The position numbers and the translations under genes were made by a program. A DNA stretch of 31,370 nucleotides from JASLPR01 sp964496475 (GTDB lineage: Bacteria; Chloroflexota; UBA11872; VXNJ01). This document shows positions 1-7,623 of this stretch, piece after piece (position 1 is the first letter of the stretch; every line of letters starts with the position of its first letter). The notes beneath the pieces are model-generated. The model was not told the DNA's origin and did not search any database. It was given only the letters and a program-made list of their open reading frames with translations. The stretch lies in NCBI GenBank assembly GCA_964496475.1, contig CAZBZS010000026.1:1-31370 (forward strand), read 5' to 3'.

Positions 1-475
1 GGCAGCCCCGTCTCGACTCAAAATCCGCCCGGCTCTTCACCGCGTGCAGCATCACCGAGTCCACATAGTCCGTCCCCATCTCCTCCAAAGCCCGGTCAAA
101 CTCTCTTTGGCCGTCCGCCTTGCCGTGCTTGTCGGTCTTCGTGTTGATGATCACCGCGCTCCGGTCCAGCCCCTGCAGCCCCGCCCGCACGTGCCGGTGC
201 GAAGCGTAGTTGATCGCCGTATCCCAGAAGTTAACGCCCCGCTCGAACGCATATCGCAGCAACTCTCCGCCGCGTTCATCCGTGAATTCGTGTTTTAGCA
301 TTCCCATCAACCCGGTCCCAAAACACAACCGTGACACCACCATCCCCGTCGCCCCAAGCTCTGCCATCTCCATATCAGAATCCCAACTCTTCAAATCCCC
401 CACCCCATTATCCACCAGCGTCCGACAACTCCCACACCCGCACCGTCCCGTCTCGCTCTCCACCATGTTACTCAT
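1..475 (-). CDS. Aldo/keto reductase, N-terminal part (runs off the left edge)
   Basis: NAD(P)H-dependent oxidoreductase of the aldo/keto reductase TIM-barrel family; only the first ~158 residues are inside the window. The first barrel strand (GMVVSRLCFGTGLMG) and all four catalytic-tetrad positions are visible: Asp and Tyr in NFWDTAINYA, Lys in INTKTD and His in VMLHAV. The reading frame is open from an ATG at 475 preceded by GGAG with a 7-base spacer. This start gives about 34 residues ahead of the usual AKR start, including a cysteine-rich stretch GRCGCGSCR. A family-typical start would be the ATG at 373 (MEMAELG), but that one has no Shine-Dalgarno sequence. The gene is divergent from the small ORF at 478, with start codons only two bases apart. 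The family call is firm; substrate is unknown. Confidence 0.85.
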   Translation of the reverse strand, partial: MSNMVESETGRCGCGSCRTLVDNGVGDLKSWDSDMEMAELGATGMVVSRLCFGTGLMGMLKHEFTDERGGELLRYAFERGVNFWDTAINYASHRHVRAGLQGLDRSAVIINTKTDKHGKADGQREFDRALEEMGTDYVDSVMLHAVKSRADFESRRGC

Positions 476-477
476 CG

Positions 478-822
478 ATGACTCCACGTAGCCAGGCAGC
501 TACGATTAGGAACCAGCCACCCAACCCGGACTCCCTCATCCACCACGAATTCCCCCACACCGACGAAACCGCCGACCGCGAGCACCTGTGCGCCCGCGAC
601 GAGCTATACCAAGCCCTGCGCGAGCGCGAAGCCGACCCAATCCACGTCTGGGTCGCCACCAAAGACGACCTAGCCATCCTGAAATTCGGCCCTTGCCCGC
701 ACGACGGAATCATCGAGACCGGCAACCCGCTGATCCGCTTCGATCTTCCCGGCCGCGGAGCCGTCCACTTCCATCCCGACTGCGTCCCGCCGAACTTGCA
801 ACCCATCGACGGTCCTGCCTGA
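478..822 (+). CDS. Hypothetical protein, small soluble, Cys/His-containing
   Basis: A 114-residue protein I do not recognise. The frame has the strong G/C third-position bias of the neighbours through most of its length, whereas the opposite frame gives a Ser/Arg/Trp-rich product, so the plus strand is preferred. The C-terminal half looks structured and carries FGPCPHDG and later HFHPDC, four Cys/His residues that could bind a metal; that is inference. There is no signal peptide or membrane segment. The start ATG at 478 has no evident ribosome binding site and lies two bases from the divergent AKR start. A G/C stem-loop (GCGGGC TGT GCCCGC, 878-892) lies downstream and might act as a weak terminator, although it lacks a T run. 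Confidence 0.5.
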   Translation: MTPRSQAATIRNQPPNPDSLIHHEFPHTDETADREHLCARDELYQALREREADPIHVWVATKDDLAILKFGPCPHDGIIETGNPLIRFDLPGRGAVHFHPDCVPPNLQPIDGPA

Positions 823-908
823 TCACTCGTCAAAACGCCTCAATAGAAGCGCGCGGCCCCTACCGCCCTCAGAATAAGCGGGCTGTGCCCGCGGGCCGCG
901 CCTGCGCA

Positions 909-1100
909 CTCAAACCCGGCGGCGGCGCCATCGCCCTCGCCGTCGAAGATGTCGAAGCAACAATCGCGGAGCTCAAGTCAGCCGGTGTCGACATCTCCAG
1001 CGAGGCTGGCGAGTCCCCCGTCTACCATCAAGCCGCTATCACCGATCCTGACGGCAACGTCATCTGGATTCACCGCCGCAAGGATGGCACGTTCGGCTAG
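909..1100 (+). pseudogene. VOC/glyoxalase-family remnant, C-terminal half only
   Basis: About 63 codons match the C-terminal beta-alpha-beta module of the vicinal oxygen chelate family (glyoxalase/bleomycin-resistance/dioxygenase): GAIALAVEDVEATIAELK, then AAITDPDGNVIWIH, ending with a stop at 1098-1100. The N-terminal module is missing. The frame runs on upstream but the translated sequence there is low-complexity Arg/Pro and has no credible start. I read this as a truncated remnant, not a working gene. VOC enzymes bind a metal between two such modules, so a single half would act only as a dimer of halves, and no start signal supports that. The real 5' limit is unclear. Confidence 0.6.
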
Positions 1101-1141
1101 GAGGCCCACTCGGAGAAAACTACACTCCCAAACCGCTGCGG

Positions 1142-2311
1142 CTACTGCATCGCGTAGAGTTCCATTTTCTCTTCGTTGATCGTCCAGCCAAACCCCGGCC
1201 CCTCCGGCATCTCGATCGTGCCGTCAACCGGCTCCGGCTCGCCGTCAAGCACTTCCCATATCAGCGAGTTGCCCGGCACCGGATCGCTCCGCGGAAAGTA
1301 CTCGCCGATGGGGCAGCAACTCATCGCCGTGACCAGGTGATACGAATGCAGCCAGCCCTGATGCGGACAAACCGCCCGGCTGTGACTCGCCGCCAATCCG
1401 CAGATTTTCAGCACTTCGCTGAAGCCCCCTACCCGGTTGATATCCGGCTGTAGGTAGTACACCCCGGCATTGATAAAATCCAGGTAGTCGAACCGGGTCC
1501 GCGAATGCTCCCCCGCCGCCAGCGGGATCGCTTTCATGTCCGCCAGCGCTTCATGCCCGGCCAAGTCGTCAGACGGAATCGGCTCCTCGATCCACTCAAT
1601 ATCGAACTCGGCCAGCTTGCCCATCATCCGCATTGCATAGGGCAGGTCCCATTTGAAGTGCGGATCCAGCATCAGCTGCACGTCCGGCCCTACCACGTTC
1701 CTCAATTCCCGCACAGTTTCGATTTCTGCTCGCATCCCGGCCGGTCCGTGATTCGGGCCCTTATTAAAGAAATACTTCAGCGCCGTGAACCCGTCTTCAA
1801 CCGCCGCCATGGCGTCAGCCAGCATCTTCTCCAGCCCGCCCGCGCTGTTCAGGGTGCTCATATACAGCGGGATTTTCGGCTTCGTCTTCCCCCCGATCAG
1901 GTCGTACACCGGCAGCCCCGCCCGCTTCCCCGCCAGGTCCCAGAGCGCTATGTCCACTCCCCCGATCGCCATTATCACCGCCCCCCGCATCCCGTACTGG
2001 TGGGTGGACTTGTACATCACATTCCACAGCCACTCGATCCGGGTCGCGTCTTCGCCTATCAACAATTGGCTCAGGTGACCCTCTATGATCGCCATCGCCC
2101 CGATATTACGCCCGCCGACCGTGCCGATCCCGGTCAACCCGGCATCGGTCTCGATCTCTACAACCGTCAACGCCGCCGGTTCCGAAGGAACGGACACCCC
2201 GCTGCCGAAGGGTCCGACCGCCCCAAGCATCGCTGTCGCCGGTGGCTCGAACGCTACTGCGGTATGCAACGGATTTCTCAGAGTGCGGGCCCGCACCGCC
2301 GTTATTTTCAA
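1142..2311 (-). CDS. Enolase-superfamily sugar-acid dehydratase, L-rhamnonate-dehydratase-like
   Basis: A 389-residue protein of the mandelate racemase/muconate lactonizing enzyme group, which abstracts a proton alpha to a carboxylate and usually dehydrates sugar acids to 2-keto-3-deoxy acids. The capping domain covers about residues 1-130 and the barrel the rest. Visible Mg ligands are Asp216 (LMLDPH), Glu242 (WIEEP) and Glu268 (AGEH); a likely catalytic Asp290/His317 pair lies in QPDINRVGG and CPHQGW. The QPD..xVGG and PH...SYHL pattern is closest to L-rhamnonate dehydratase among families I know, so I suggest that subgroup, with the substrate unproven. It follows the cupin gene after about 100 bp on the same strand, probably as one transcript. 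Confidence 0.88.
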   Translation of the reverse strand: MKITAVRARTLRNPLHTAVAFEPPATAMLGAVGPFGSGVSVPSEPAALTVVEIETDAGLTGIGTVGGRNIGAMAIIEGHLSQLLIGEDATRIEWLWNVMYKSTHQYGMRGAVIMAIGGVDIALWDLAGKRAGLPVYDLIGGKTKPKIPLYMSTLNSAGGLEKMLADAMAAVEDGFTALKYFFNKGPNHGPAGMRAEIETVRELRNVVGPDVQLMLDPHFKWDLPYAMRMMGKLAEFDIEWIEEPIPSDDLAGHEALADMKAIPLAAGEHSRTRFDYLDFINAGVYYLQPDINRVGGFSEVLKICGLAASHSRAVCPHQGWLHSYHLVTAMSCCPIGEYFPRSDPVPGNSLIWEVLDGEPEPVDGTIEMPEGPGFGWTINEEKMELYAMQ

Positions 2312-2413
2312 TGGTCCCCCATGCGTATGATTCGCGTCTCCGATTTCAAGTCGCCAATTCTCGGCGTGCCGCTCGCGAACGTCAACCGCGGTCGCCGGAC
2401 CGCGTCGCCGGGA

Positions 2414-2824
2414 TCAGCTCCCGGTCCCGGTTCGGTCGGCGGCCGAGAGATGCGCGAACGTCTTCCCGGTCGCCGCCACTGTCCGCGTCACTTCTATGCC
2501 GCCGTACACCCACAGAATTCGCATCTCCGTATCCCCGGTATTCACGAACCGGTGCGGCATTCCCGCCGGGATGTAAGTGGCGTCATACTGTGACACCGGA
2601 GTTCGCTCACCTTCGATCTCCGCGAATCCCGATCCCGCCAACACCGTCACCGACTCTTCCACATTGTGCGAATGCTCAACGATCCCGCCCCCCGGCGGGA
2701 ACACCGTCATCCCCGTGGCGATCCCCTTCGCCCCCAGCCCCCCGCCTACCAGTGGGATGCTCTTGATCCCATTACCCCGGTCGAACACTTCAATATCCGC
2801 TACCGCAAGCACCCGTCCGTGCAT
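2414..2824 (-). CDS. Cupin-domain protein
   Basis: A single-domain cupin of 136 residues, a small beta-barrel fold that often holds a metal. Motif 1 is visible as the Pro/Gly-rich turn followed by EHSHNVEESVTVLAG, with His, His and Glu as candidate ligands. Motif 2 is YIPAGMPHRFVNTGD, with its His. The start at 2824 is chosen because GGAG sits 8 bases upstream; a longer frame from 2869 lacks a good ribosome binding site. It is the first gene of a minus-strand pair with the enolase-superfamily dehydratase. It may be an isomerase or a small-molecule sensor serving the same pathway, but the sequence does not say which. Confidence 0.82.
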   Translation of the reverse strand: MHGRVLAVADIEVFDRGNGIKSIPLVGGGLGAKGIATGMTVFPPGGGIVEHSHNVEESVTVLAGSGFAEIEGERTPVSQYDATYIPAGMPHRFVNTGDTEMRILWVYGGIEVTRTVAATGKTFAHLSAADRTGTGS

Positions 2825-3121
2825 GATCGATTCTCCAATCCTGTCGGCCGTCGCCGGGCCGCGATTCACAACACCGTAGCACGCACGCCGGCCGCTTCCC
2901 CGGCGCTGGCGTCACCAATCGCTTGTCCCGGTCCGGTCGGGGCTGTTACCGTTGCCCCGGCGACACAGTCCGGTGGGAGCACCCTGCCGAGCGGGCGAGT
3001 TCCCGAGCCAGGACCCAAAATTCACCAGGTCGCCAGACCAATGCATCTGGCCGTGCCGGTGCGATCCGCACCCGCGCCAAACCCGGACCGCCCCCGAAAT
3101 ACACGGAAAAACAGGACAAAC
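2825..3121. promoter_or_regulatory. Divergent intergenic region between cupin and RNA helicase
   Basis: About 300 bp separate two divergently transcribed genes, so promoters for both should lie here. I see an imperfect operator-like repeat, GGGGC (2939-2943) and GCCCC (2954-2958), separated by ten bases. I could not assign convincing -35/-10 pairs. Open frames across the region give Arg/Pro/Ser-rich translations and look non-coding. Confidence 0.4.
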
Positions 3122-4420
3122 TTGGACAACGCTTTCACCGCTCTGGGTGTGCAATCCGACCTCATTGAGAACCTCGCCGAAGACGGCATCACCGACCCAG
3201 CCCCGATTCAGACACTCGCCATCCCGGCCCTGCTCGAAGGCCGCGATCTCCTAGCCCAGGCCCCTACCGGCTCCGGCAAGACGATCGCCTTTCTGCTGCC
3301 GGTCATCGAGACCATCGATCCAGGACTCCGCCGTCCCCAAGCATTGATACTCGCTCCGACACGCGAACTGGCTCAGCAGATACGGGCGGTCGCCGAAATG
3401 GCCGCCCGCGATACCGGCATCAGCACTGTCCTCATTCACGGCGGCACTTCCTACGATCCTCAGCGCCGGGCCCTTCAGGACGGCGCCCAGATCGTCATCG
3501 GCACGCCCGGGCGCATCATTGACCTCATCGACCAGGGTGCTCTCGGACTACGTGACATTCGCTTCTTCGTTCTGGACGAAGGCGATCGGATGCTCGACGA
3601 CGGTTTCGGCCCCGACATCGATCTGCTCATGGGCAGGCTGCCGCAGGATCGTCAGGTCGCGCTGTTCTCCGCTACCGTCCCGAACTGGCTCGAAGACATG
3701 CTCAAGAAATATCTGCACGAGCCTATGCGAATCGAGCACGGCGGCGACGAGCTCACCACTCCCGACATCACGCACGAGATCCTGGTCGTTCCGGCGCTCG
3801 AAAAATTTCGCGCTCTCTGCTGGATTCTCGATCAGCCGACGACCGGGACCACTCTGGTATTCGGCCGCACAAAGCACGGCGTCGAACGTCTTCGCCGCCA
3901 GCTCCATTCCGCCGGCTATCAGGTCCGCTCCCTACAGGGCAACATGAACCAGTCACAACGCGATCGCGCGATGGATTGGTTTCGCAGCAGCAAGCAGGGC
4001 CAGATACTGCTGGCTACGAATGTCGCCGCTCGCGGTCTCGACATCCTCTCGATCGCCCGGGTCGTCAATTTCGATCCCCCAGAAGACCCCGAGATGTTCA
4101 CCCATCGCGTCGGTCGCACCGGCCGGATGGGACGCCGGGGCGCATCGACCACTCTCGTCACCGGCTCCGATCTCGTGTCCCTCTCACGGATAGAGCACAT
4201 GATCGGCGGTTCGATCCGGCGTCGCTACTGGGACGAAATCAAACCTGAGGAAGATCCCCGAGATCCCGGCGCCGACCGATCCAACGGCGCCGGTTCCGAC
4301 ACTACCTCTACCGGCGGCGCCATGCTCCCCGGCGAGTCCCTCAGTGGCGGCAGCTCAACCAACAGCCCCGACGACTGGCGCGGCGGCGGTCGCGGCAGTG
4401 GAGGGCGGCGACGGCGCTGA
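3122..4420 (+). CDS. DEAD-box ATP-dependent RNA helicase
   Basis: RNA-dependent ATPase that unwinds short RNA duplexes, probably in ribosome assembly or mRNA turnover. Numbered from the TTG at 3122 (432 residues), the motifs appear in order: Q motif (PIQ, ~28-30), Walker A APTGSGKT (47-54), PTRELA (79-84), TPGR (128-131), motif II DEGD (152-155, where DEAD is usual), SAT (183-185), ARGLD (303-307) and HRVGRTGR (328-335). The C-terminus is a Gly/Ser/Arg-rich tail, typical of an RNA-binding extension. The TTG has AGGA five bases upstream and places the protein at the normal N-terminus; the ATG at 3041 is an alternative that adds 27 residues. Its stop lies 8 bp from the convergent oxidoreductase gene. 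Confidence 0.93.
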   Translation: MDNAFTALGVQSDLIENLAEDGITDPAPIQTLAIPALLEGRDLLAQAPTGSGKTIAFLLPVIETIDPGLRRPQALILAPTRELAQQIRAVAEMAARDTGISTVLIHGGTSYDPQRRALQDGAQIVIGTPGRIIDLIDQGALGLRDIRFFVLDEGDRMLDDGFGPDIDLLMGRLPQDRQVALFSATVPNWLEDMLKKYLHEPMRIEHGGDELTTPDITHEILVVPALEKFRALCWILDQPTTGTTLVFGRTKHGVERLRRQLHSAGYQVRSLQGNMNQSQRDRAMDWFRSSKQGQILLATNVAARGLDILSIARVVNFDPPEDPEMFTHRVGRTGRMGRRGASTTLVTGSDLVSLSRIEHMIGGSIRRRYWDEIKPEEDPRDPGADRSNGAGSDTTSTGGAMLPGESLSGGSSTNSPDDWRGGGRGSGGRRRR

Positions 4421-4427
4421 TCCCGGC

Positions 4428-5444
4428 TCAGCCTCCCAGCTCGGCCAGCTCCACCCATCGATTCTCGGCCGCCGAAATCCGAATCGCATCCATCGCCCTG
4501 ATATTCCCTATCGCCTCGTCCGCCGGAAACTTCAGTGGCGCCCCGTAGAGAATCGCATCCGACATTGCTTCAACTTCGAGCATATACGAGTCGAACGGCG
4601 GAAATAGCGTCTCCGAATGACCGTCCGAATCGAAAATATGGATCCTGCATTCCTTGTCTGACGGCAGGTGAAAATCGTTCACGACCATCCGACCTTCGGT
4701 TCCCAGTACTTCCAGGATCGGGCGTCCGCGCGCTTCCTTGCTGTAGTCGAGCAGGGCGGTCTTGTCATCGGCGAATTCCATGATGATGAACCCGGTCATA
4801 TCCACTTCAAACTCGCGATCGATCCGTAGCGTCGCCAGCACCCGTCGCGGCTCCTCTTCAAAAATGAACCGGGCGACGCCTACGCAATAGGAGCCGATGT
4901 CGGCCAGCGCCCCACCGGCCAGTTCCTTCTTGTTGCGGATATTGTCGGGATCGCGAGGCGCGTTCACATTGAACGACGCCTTCACCAGTCGCGGCGTCCC
5001 TAGCGCCCCTGACCGCACGATCTTGCGCGCCTGCAAGTTGCGCTCCGCGAAGTGATACTGGGACGCCTCCATCAGCACCACTCCGAGTTCGTTGTACCGA
5101 TCAACTACAGCCCGCGCCTCGGTCGCGTCAGCTGCCAGCGGCTTTTCGCAGAGAACGTGCTTGCCCGCCTCGGCCGCCTTGATGGTCCAGGGCCCGTGCA
5201 TGGACAGGGGCAGCGGATTGTAGATCGCCTGCACGTCCTCGTCGGCCAGCAATTCCTCGTAGGACCCGTACGCTCTGAGGATGCCCAATTCCTCAGCGAC
5301 TTCGCGGGCTCGGTTGAGATCGCGGCTGGCGATCGCCAGGAAGTTCGTGTTGGCCGCCTTCTGCCCCGCGGGGATTACCAAGTTCCGCCCGATTTGCGCG
5401 GTCGAAAGGACACCCCAGTTCACGGCGCCGGTGCGCTCAGCCAT
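4428..5444 (-). CDS. Gfo/Idh/MocA-family oxidoreductase (third gene of tandem array)
   Basis: NAD(P)-dependent dehydrogenase of 338 residues with an N-terminal Rossmann domain and a C-terminal alpha/beta substrate domain. The N-terminus GAVNWGVLSTAQIG replaces the classical GxGxxG in the way seen in the glucose-fructose-oxidoreductase and dihydrodiol-dehydrogenase branch. Catalytic-loop motif EKP is in LCEKPLA, and the downstream GGALADIGSY segment is also typical. Its ATG lies one base after the TGA of the preceding gene, so translation is likely coupled. It is the last of three consecutive paralogs on the minus strand. The family usually oxidises sugars, inositols or related polyols; the substrate is not identifiable. 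Confidence 0.9.
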   Translation of the reverse strand: MAERTGAVNWGVLSTAQIGRNLVIPAGQKAANTNFLAIASRDLNRAREVAEELGILRAYGSYEELLADEDVQAIYNPLPLSMHGPWTIKAAEAGKHVLCEKPLAADATEARAVVDRYNELGVVLMEASQYHFAERNLQARKIVRSGALGTPRLVKASFNVNAPRDPDNIRNKKELAGGALADIGSYCVGVARFIFEEEPRRVLATLRIDREFEVDMTGFIIMEFADDKTALLDYSKEARGRPILEVLGTEGRMVVNDFHLPSDKECRIHIFDSDGHSETLFPPFDSYMLEVEAMSDAILYGAPLKFPADEAIGNIRAMDAIRISAAENRWVELAELGG

Positions 5445-5445
5445 C

Positions 5446-6465
5446 TCAGGTCAGCTTCTGATGCGGTTCCAATTTCACCCTGGTCCCGGTTCGGTGCGAC
5501 TCGCGAATGGCATCCAGCACTCGCACCTGCCGGATGGCGTCGTCGCCATCCCAGGGCAGCGACTCCCCAGTACTCACCGCCCGGTTCATCGCCTCCGCCT
5601 GCAGGGCATAGGTGTTCACCGGCGGAAACGTCTCAGTCTCCTCCTCACCACCCCGTAAGATCCTGATCGTCGTATCGGTCGTAGCCGGCAAGATGAAACT
5701 GTCAATCTCGATGCGGCCCTCGGTGCCTACAACTTCTAGCAGCTGCCGCCGCTCCTGCTCAAAACTGAAATCGACCAGCGCCATCCGCCCTTCCGGATAG
5801 ATCACTGAGGCCATCCCCGACGTGTTCACTTCGAACTCCGGATCAAACCGCAGCTTCGCCTCCACCGACACCGGCTCGGCTTCCATCAAAAAGCGAGTAG
5901 CGCTGACGGCATAACAGCCGGCGTCCTCCAGCGCGCCGCCTGCCAGGTCCTTTTGAAAGCGCACGTTTGACGGATCCCGTGGAAGCGGGAACGAGAATCC
6001 GGTTCGCACGAGCCGCAGCTCGCCAATGGCGCCCTCACGCACCAGCGTCCGCACTCGCTGCGCCCGATTGCCGAACCGCCACATGAAGGCCTCCATTAGC
6101 AGCACGCCGTTGGCGGCGCTGGCGCGAGTCATGGCGATCGCCTGCTCCACGTTGTCGGCCATCGGCTTTTCGCACAGCGAGTGCTTGCCGGCCTCCGCCG
6201 CATTAATTACCCATTCGTGGTGCATGCTATTGGGCAGCGGATTGTAGACAACCTGGATGTCGGGGGCGGCCAGCATCTCCTCGTAGCTGCCGTAGTGTCG
6301 GGGAATCCCCATCTCAGCGGCGACTTCGGCGGCACGGTCTGCGTCGCGGCTGCAGATCGCCAACACCCGCGTGGCGTCGTCGGCCTGCAAAGCCGGGATG
6401 ACCCGACGGGTGCCGATGCTGGCGGTGGATATCACCCCCCAATTCACGGTCCCGACACTCGACAT
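5446..6465 (-). CDS. Gfo/Idh/MocA-family oxidoreductase (second gene of tandem array)
   Basis: A 339-residue paralog of its two neighbours. The Rossmann N-terminus is GTVNWGVISTASIG; further motifs are YGSYEEMLA, NPLPNSMHHEW, EKPMA and the GGALEDAGCYAV segment. The start at 6465 is chosen because AGGAGG sits nine bases upstream and because it matches the N-termini of both siblings; a longer frame up to 6516 would run into the coding region of the gene before it. The upstream gene's stop begins one base away, so the array is nearly gapless and should be one transcript. The C-terminus KLEPHQ matches the first gene's GLEPHQ, suggesting these two are the closest pair. Confidence 0.9.
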   Translation of the reverse strand: MSSVGTVNWGVISTASIGTRRVIPALQADDATRVLAICSRDADRAAEVAAEMGIPRHYGSYEEMLAAPDIQVVYNPLPNSMHHEWVINAAEAGKHSLCEKPMADNVEQAIAMTRASAANGVLLMEAFMWRFGNRAQRVRTLVREGAIGELRLVRTGFSFPLPRDPSNVRFQKDLAGGALEDAGCYAVSATRFLMEAEPVSVEAKLRFDPEFEVNTSGMASVIYPEGRMALVDFSFEQERRQLLEVVGTEGRIEIDSFILPATTDTTIRILRGGEEETETFPPVNTYALQAEAMNRAVSTGESLPWDGDDAIRQVRVLDAIRESHRTGTRVKLEPHQKLT

Positions 6466-6466
6466 A

Positions 6467-7519
6467 TCAGCCGGCCTCCTGATGCGGTTCCAATCCGACG
6501 CGACGGCCGGTGGCATGAGATTCGCGTACCGCGTCCAGCACCCGCATCTGGCGCACAGCGTCCTCCCCTCCCCAAGGCAGCGGCGCCCCGGTGAGGATCG
6601 ATTTGGACATGGCCTCGAACTCGGCCGTGTAGGAGTTCATTGGCGGGAACGGCTCGGCGAGGCGTTGCTCGGGACCTGGATCGCCGGTAGTGCCCTCGCG
6701 TCGCTCGATGTCCACGGTGCAGACTTCAGTATCCGGCAGGAAGCACTCGTCAACGTTCATCGCCGCCGCCGTGCCGAGCACCTCGTATCGCTGCCGGCGC
6801 GACATGGCGAAGCTGAAGTCCAGCATGGCCCGCCGATGGCCCGGAAAATCTAGTGTTATCAGCCCGCCGATGTCGACCTCGAACTCCTGATCGATGTCCA
6901 GCCGGCCATCAACCGCCATCGGTTCGGCGTCGTAGAGGAATCGCGCCACCGACACCGTGTAGCTACCGATGTCGGCCAGCGCCCCGCCGGCAAGATCCTT
7001 CCGCAGTCGCACGTTTTTCGGGTTGCGGGGGAGCGGGAAGCTGTACCCAACCCGCACCAGCCGGGCATCGCCCAGGCCGCCGTCTTTCACGATCTCCCGG
7101 GCCCGGAGATTGCGATTGCCGAAGCGGTACATGAAGGCTTCCATCAGCAGCACTCCGTGCTCGTCGCATGCGTCCACCATGTCCCGCGCCTGTGCGGCGT
7201 CGATCGCCAGGGGCTTCTCGCAGAGCACATGTTTGCCCGCCTCCGCCGCTTTGATGGTCCACTCGGCATGCAGCGAATTGGGCAGAGGGTTGTAAACGGC
7301 GTCTATGTCCGGGGCGTCCAGAAGGTCCTGGTAGGAGCCGTAATGCTTCTCGATGCCAAGTCCTTCGGCGGCTTCCTTGGCCCTATCCGCGTCGCGACTA
7401 GAGATGGCGGTGACGGTGGCGTGGTCGGCCTCGTTGCCGGCGGCAATAACGCCTTTTTCGACTCCGATTTTCGCCGTTGATATCACACCCCAGCGGACCC
7501 TACCCTGGTCGTCCGGCAT
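6467..7519 (-). CDS. Gfo/Idh/MocA-family oxidoreductase (first gene of tandem array)
   Basis: First gene of the three-paralog operon, 350 residues. It shows GRVRWGVISTAKIG at the nucleotide-binding end, YGSYQDLLD, NPLPNSLHAEW, LCEKPLA and the GGALADIGSYTVS segment. The start at 7519 is set by an excellent AGGAGGT four bases upstream; the frame is open to 7576 but that extension crosses the leader inverted repeat and has no ribosome site. Compared with its siblings it has an insertion near residues 260-275 (ERREGTTGDPGPEQ). It is divergent from the AKR gene at 7624, with probable overlapping promoters. Confidence 0.91.
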   Translation of the reverse strand: MPDDQGRVRWGVISTAKIGVEKGVIAAGNEADHATVTAISSRDADRAKEAAEGLGIEKHYGSYQDLLDAPDIDAVYNPLPNSLHAEWTIKAAEAGKHVLCEKPLAIDAAQARDMVDACDEHGVLLMEAFMYRFGNRNLRAREIVKDGGLGDARLVRVGYSFPLPRNPKNVRLRKDLAGGALADIGSYTVSVARFLYDAEPMAVDGRLDIDQEFEVDIGGLITLDFPGHRRAMLDFSFAMSRRQRYEVLGTAAAMNVDECFLPDTEVCTVDIERREGTTGDPGPEQRLAEPFPPMNSYTAEFEAMSKSILTGAPLPWGGEDAVRQMRVLDAVRESHATGRRVGLEPHQEAG

Positions 7520-7530
7520 GTATACCTCCT

Positions 7531-7553
7531 GGCCGGGACATTTCGACCCGGCC
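7531..7553. promoter_or_regulatory. Perfect inverted repeat in the leader of the oxidoreductase array
   Basis: GGCCGGG (7531-7537) and CCCGGCC (7547-7553) form a perfect 7-bp inverted repeat with a nine-base AT-richer spacer. It abuts the AGGAGGT ribosome site of the first Gfo/Idh/MocA gene. It could be a repressor operator or an RNA hairpin that affects ribosome access; both are inference. Confidence 0.45.
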
Positions 7554-7576
7554 CTATCAATCACCTCGCTGAACAC

Positions 7577-7615
7577 CCTATACGTTCAACGCTTGCGAAT
7601 CCAAGCGGCTAGAAT
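7577..7615. promoter_or_regulatory. Overlapping divergent promoters
   Basis: Minus strand: TTGGAT (7604-7599) and TATAGG (7582-7577) are separated by 16 bases and would drive the oxidoreductase array. Plus strand: TAGAAT (7610-7615) lies eight bases before the ATG at 7624, with no room for a ribosome binding site, which fits a leaderless transcript for the AKR gene. The two promoters share DNA, so they may compete. Confidence 0.45.
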
Positions 7616-7623
7616 CCCGGATC

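Noticed and set aside
1505..2593. Long plus-strand open frame across the dehydratase gene.
   Set aside because: Arg/Pro/His-rich product, antisense to a well-supported enzyme, with no ribosome site.
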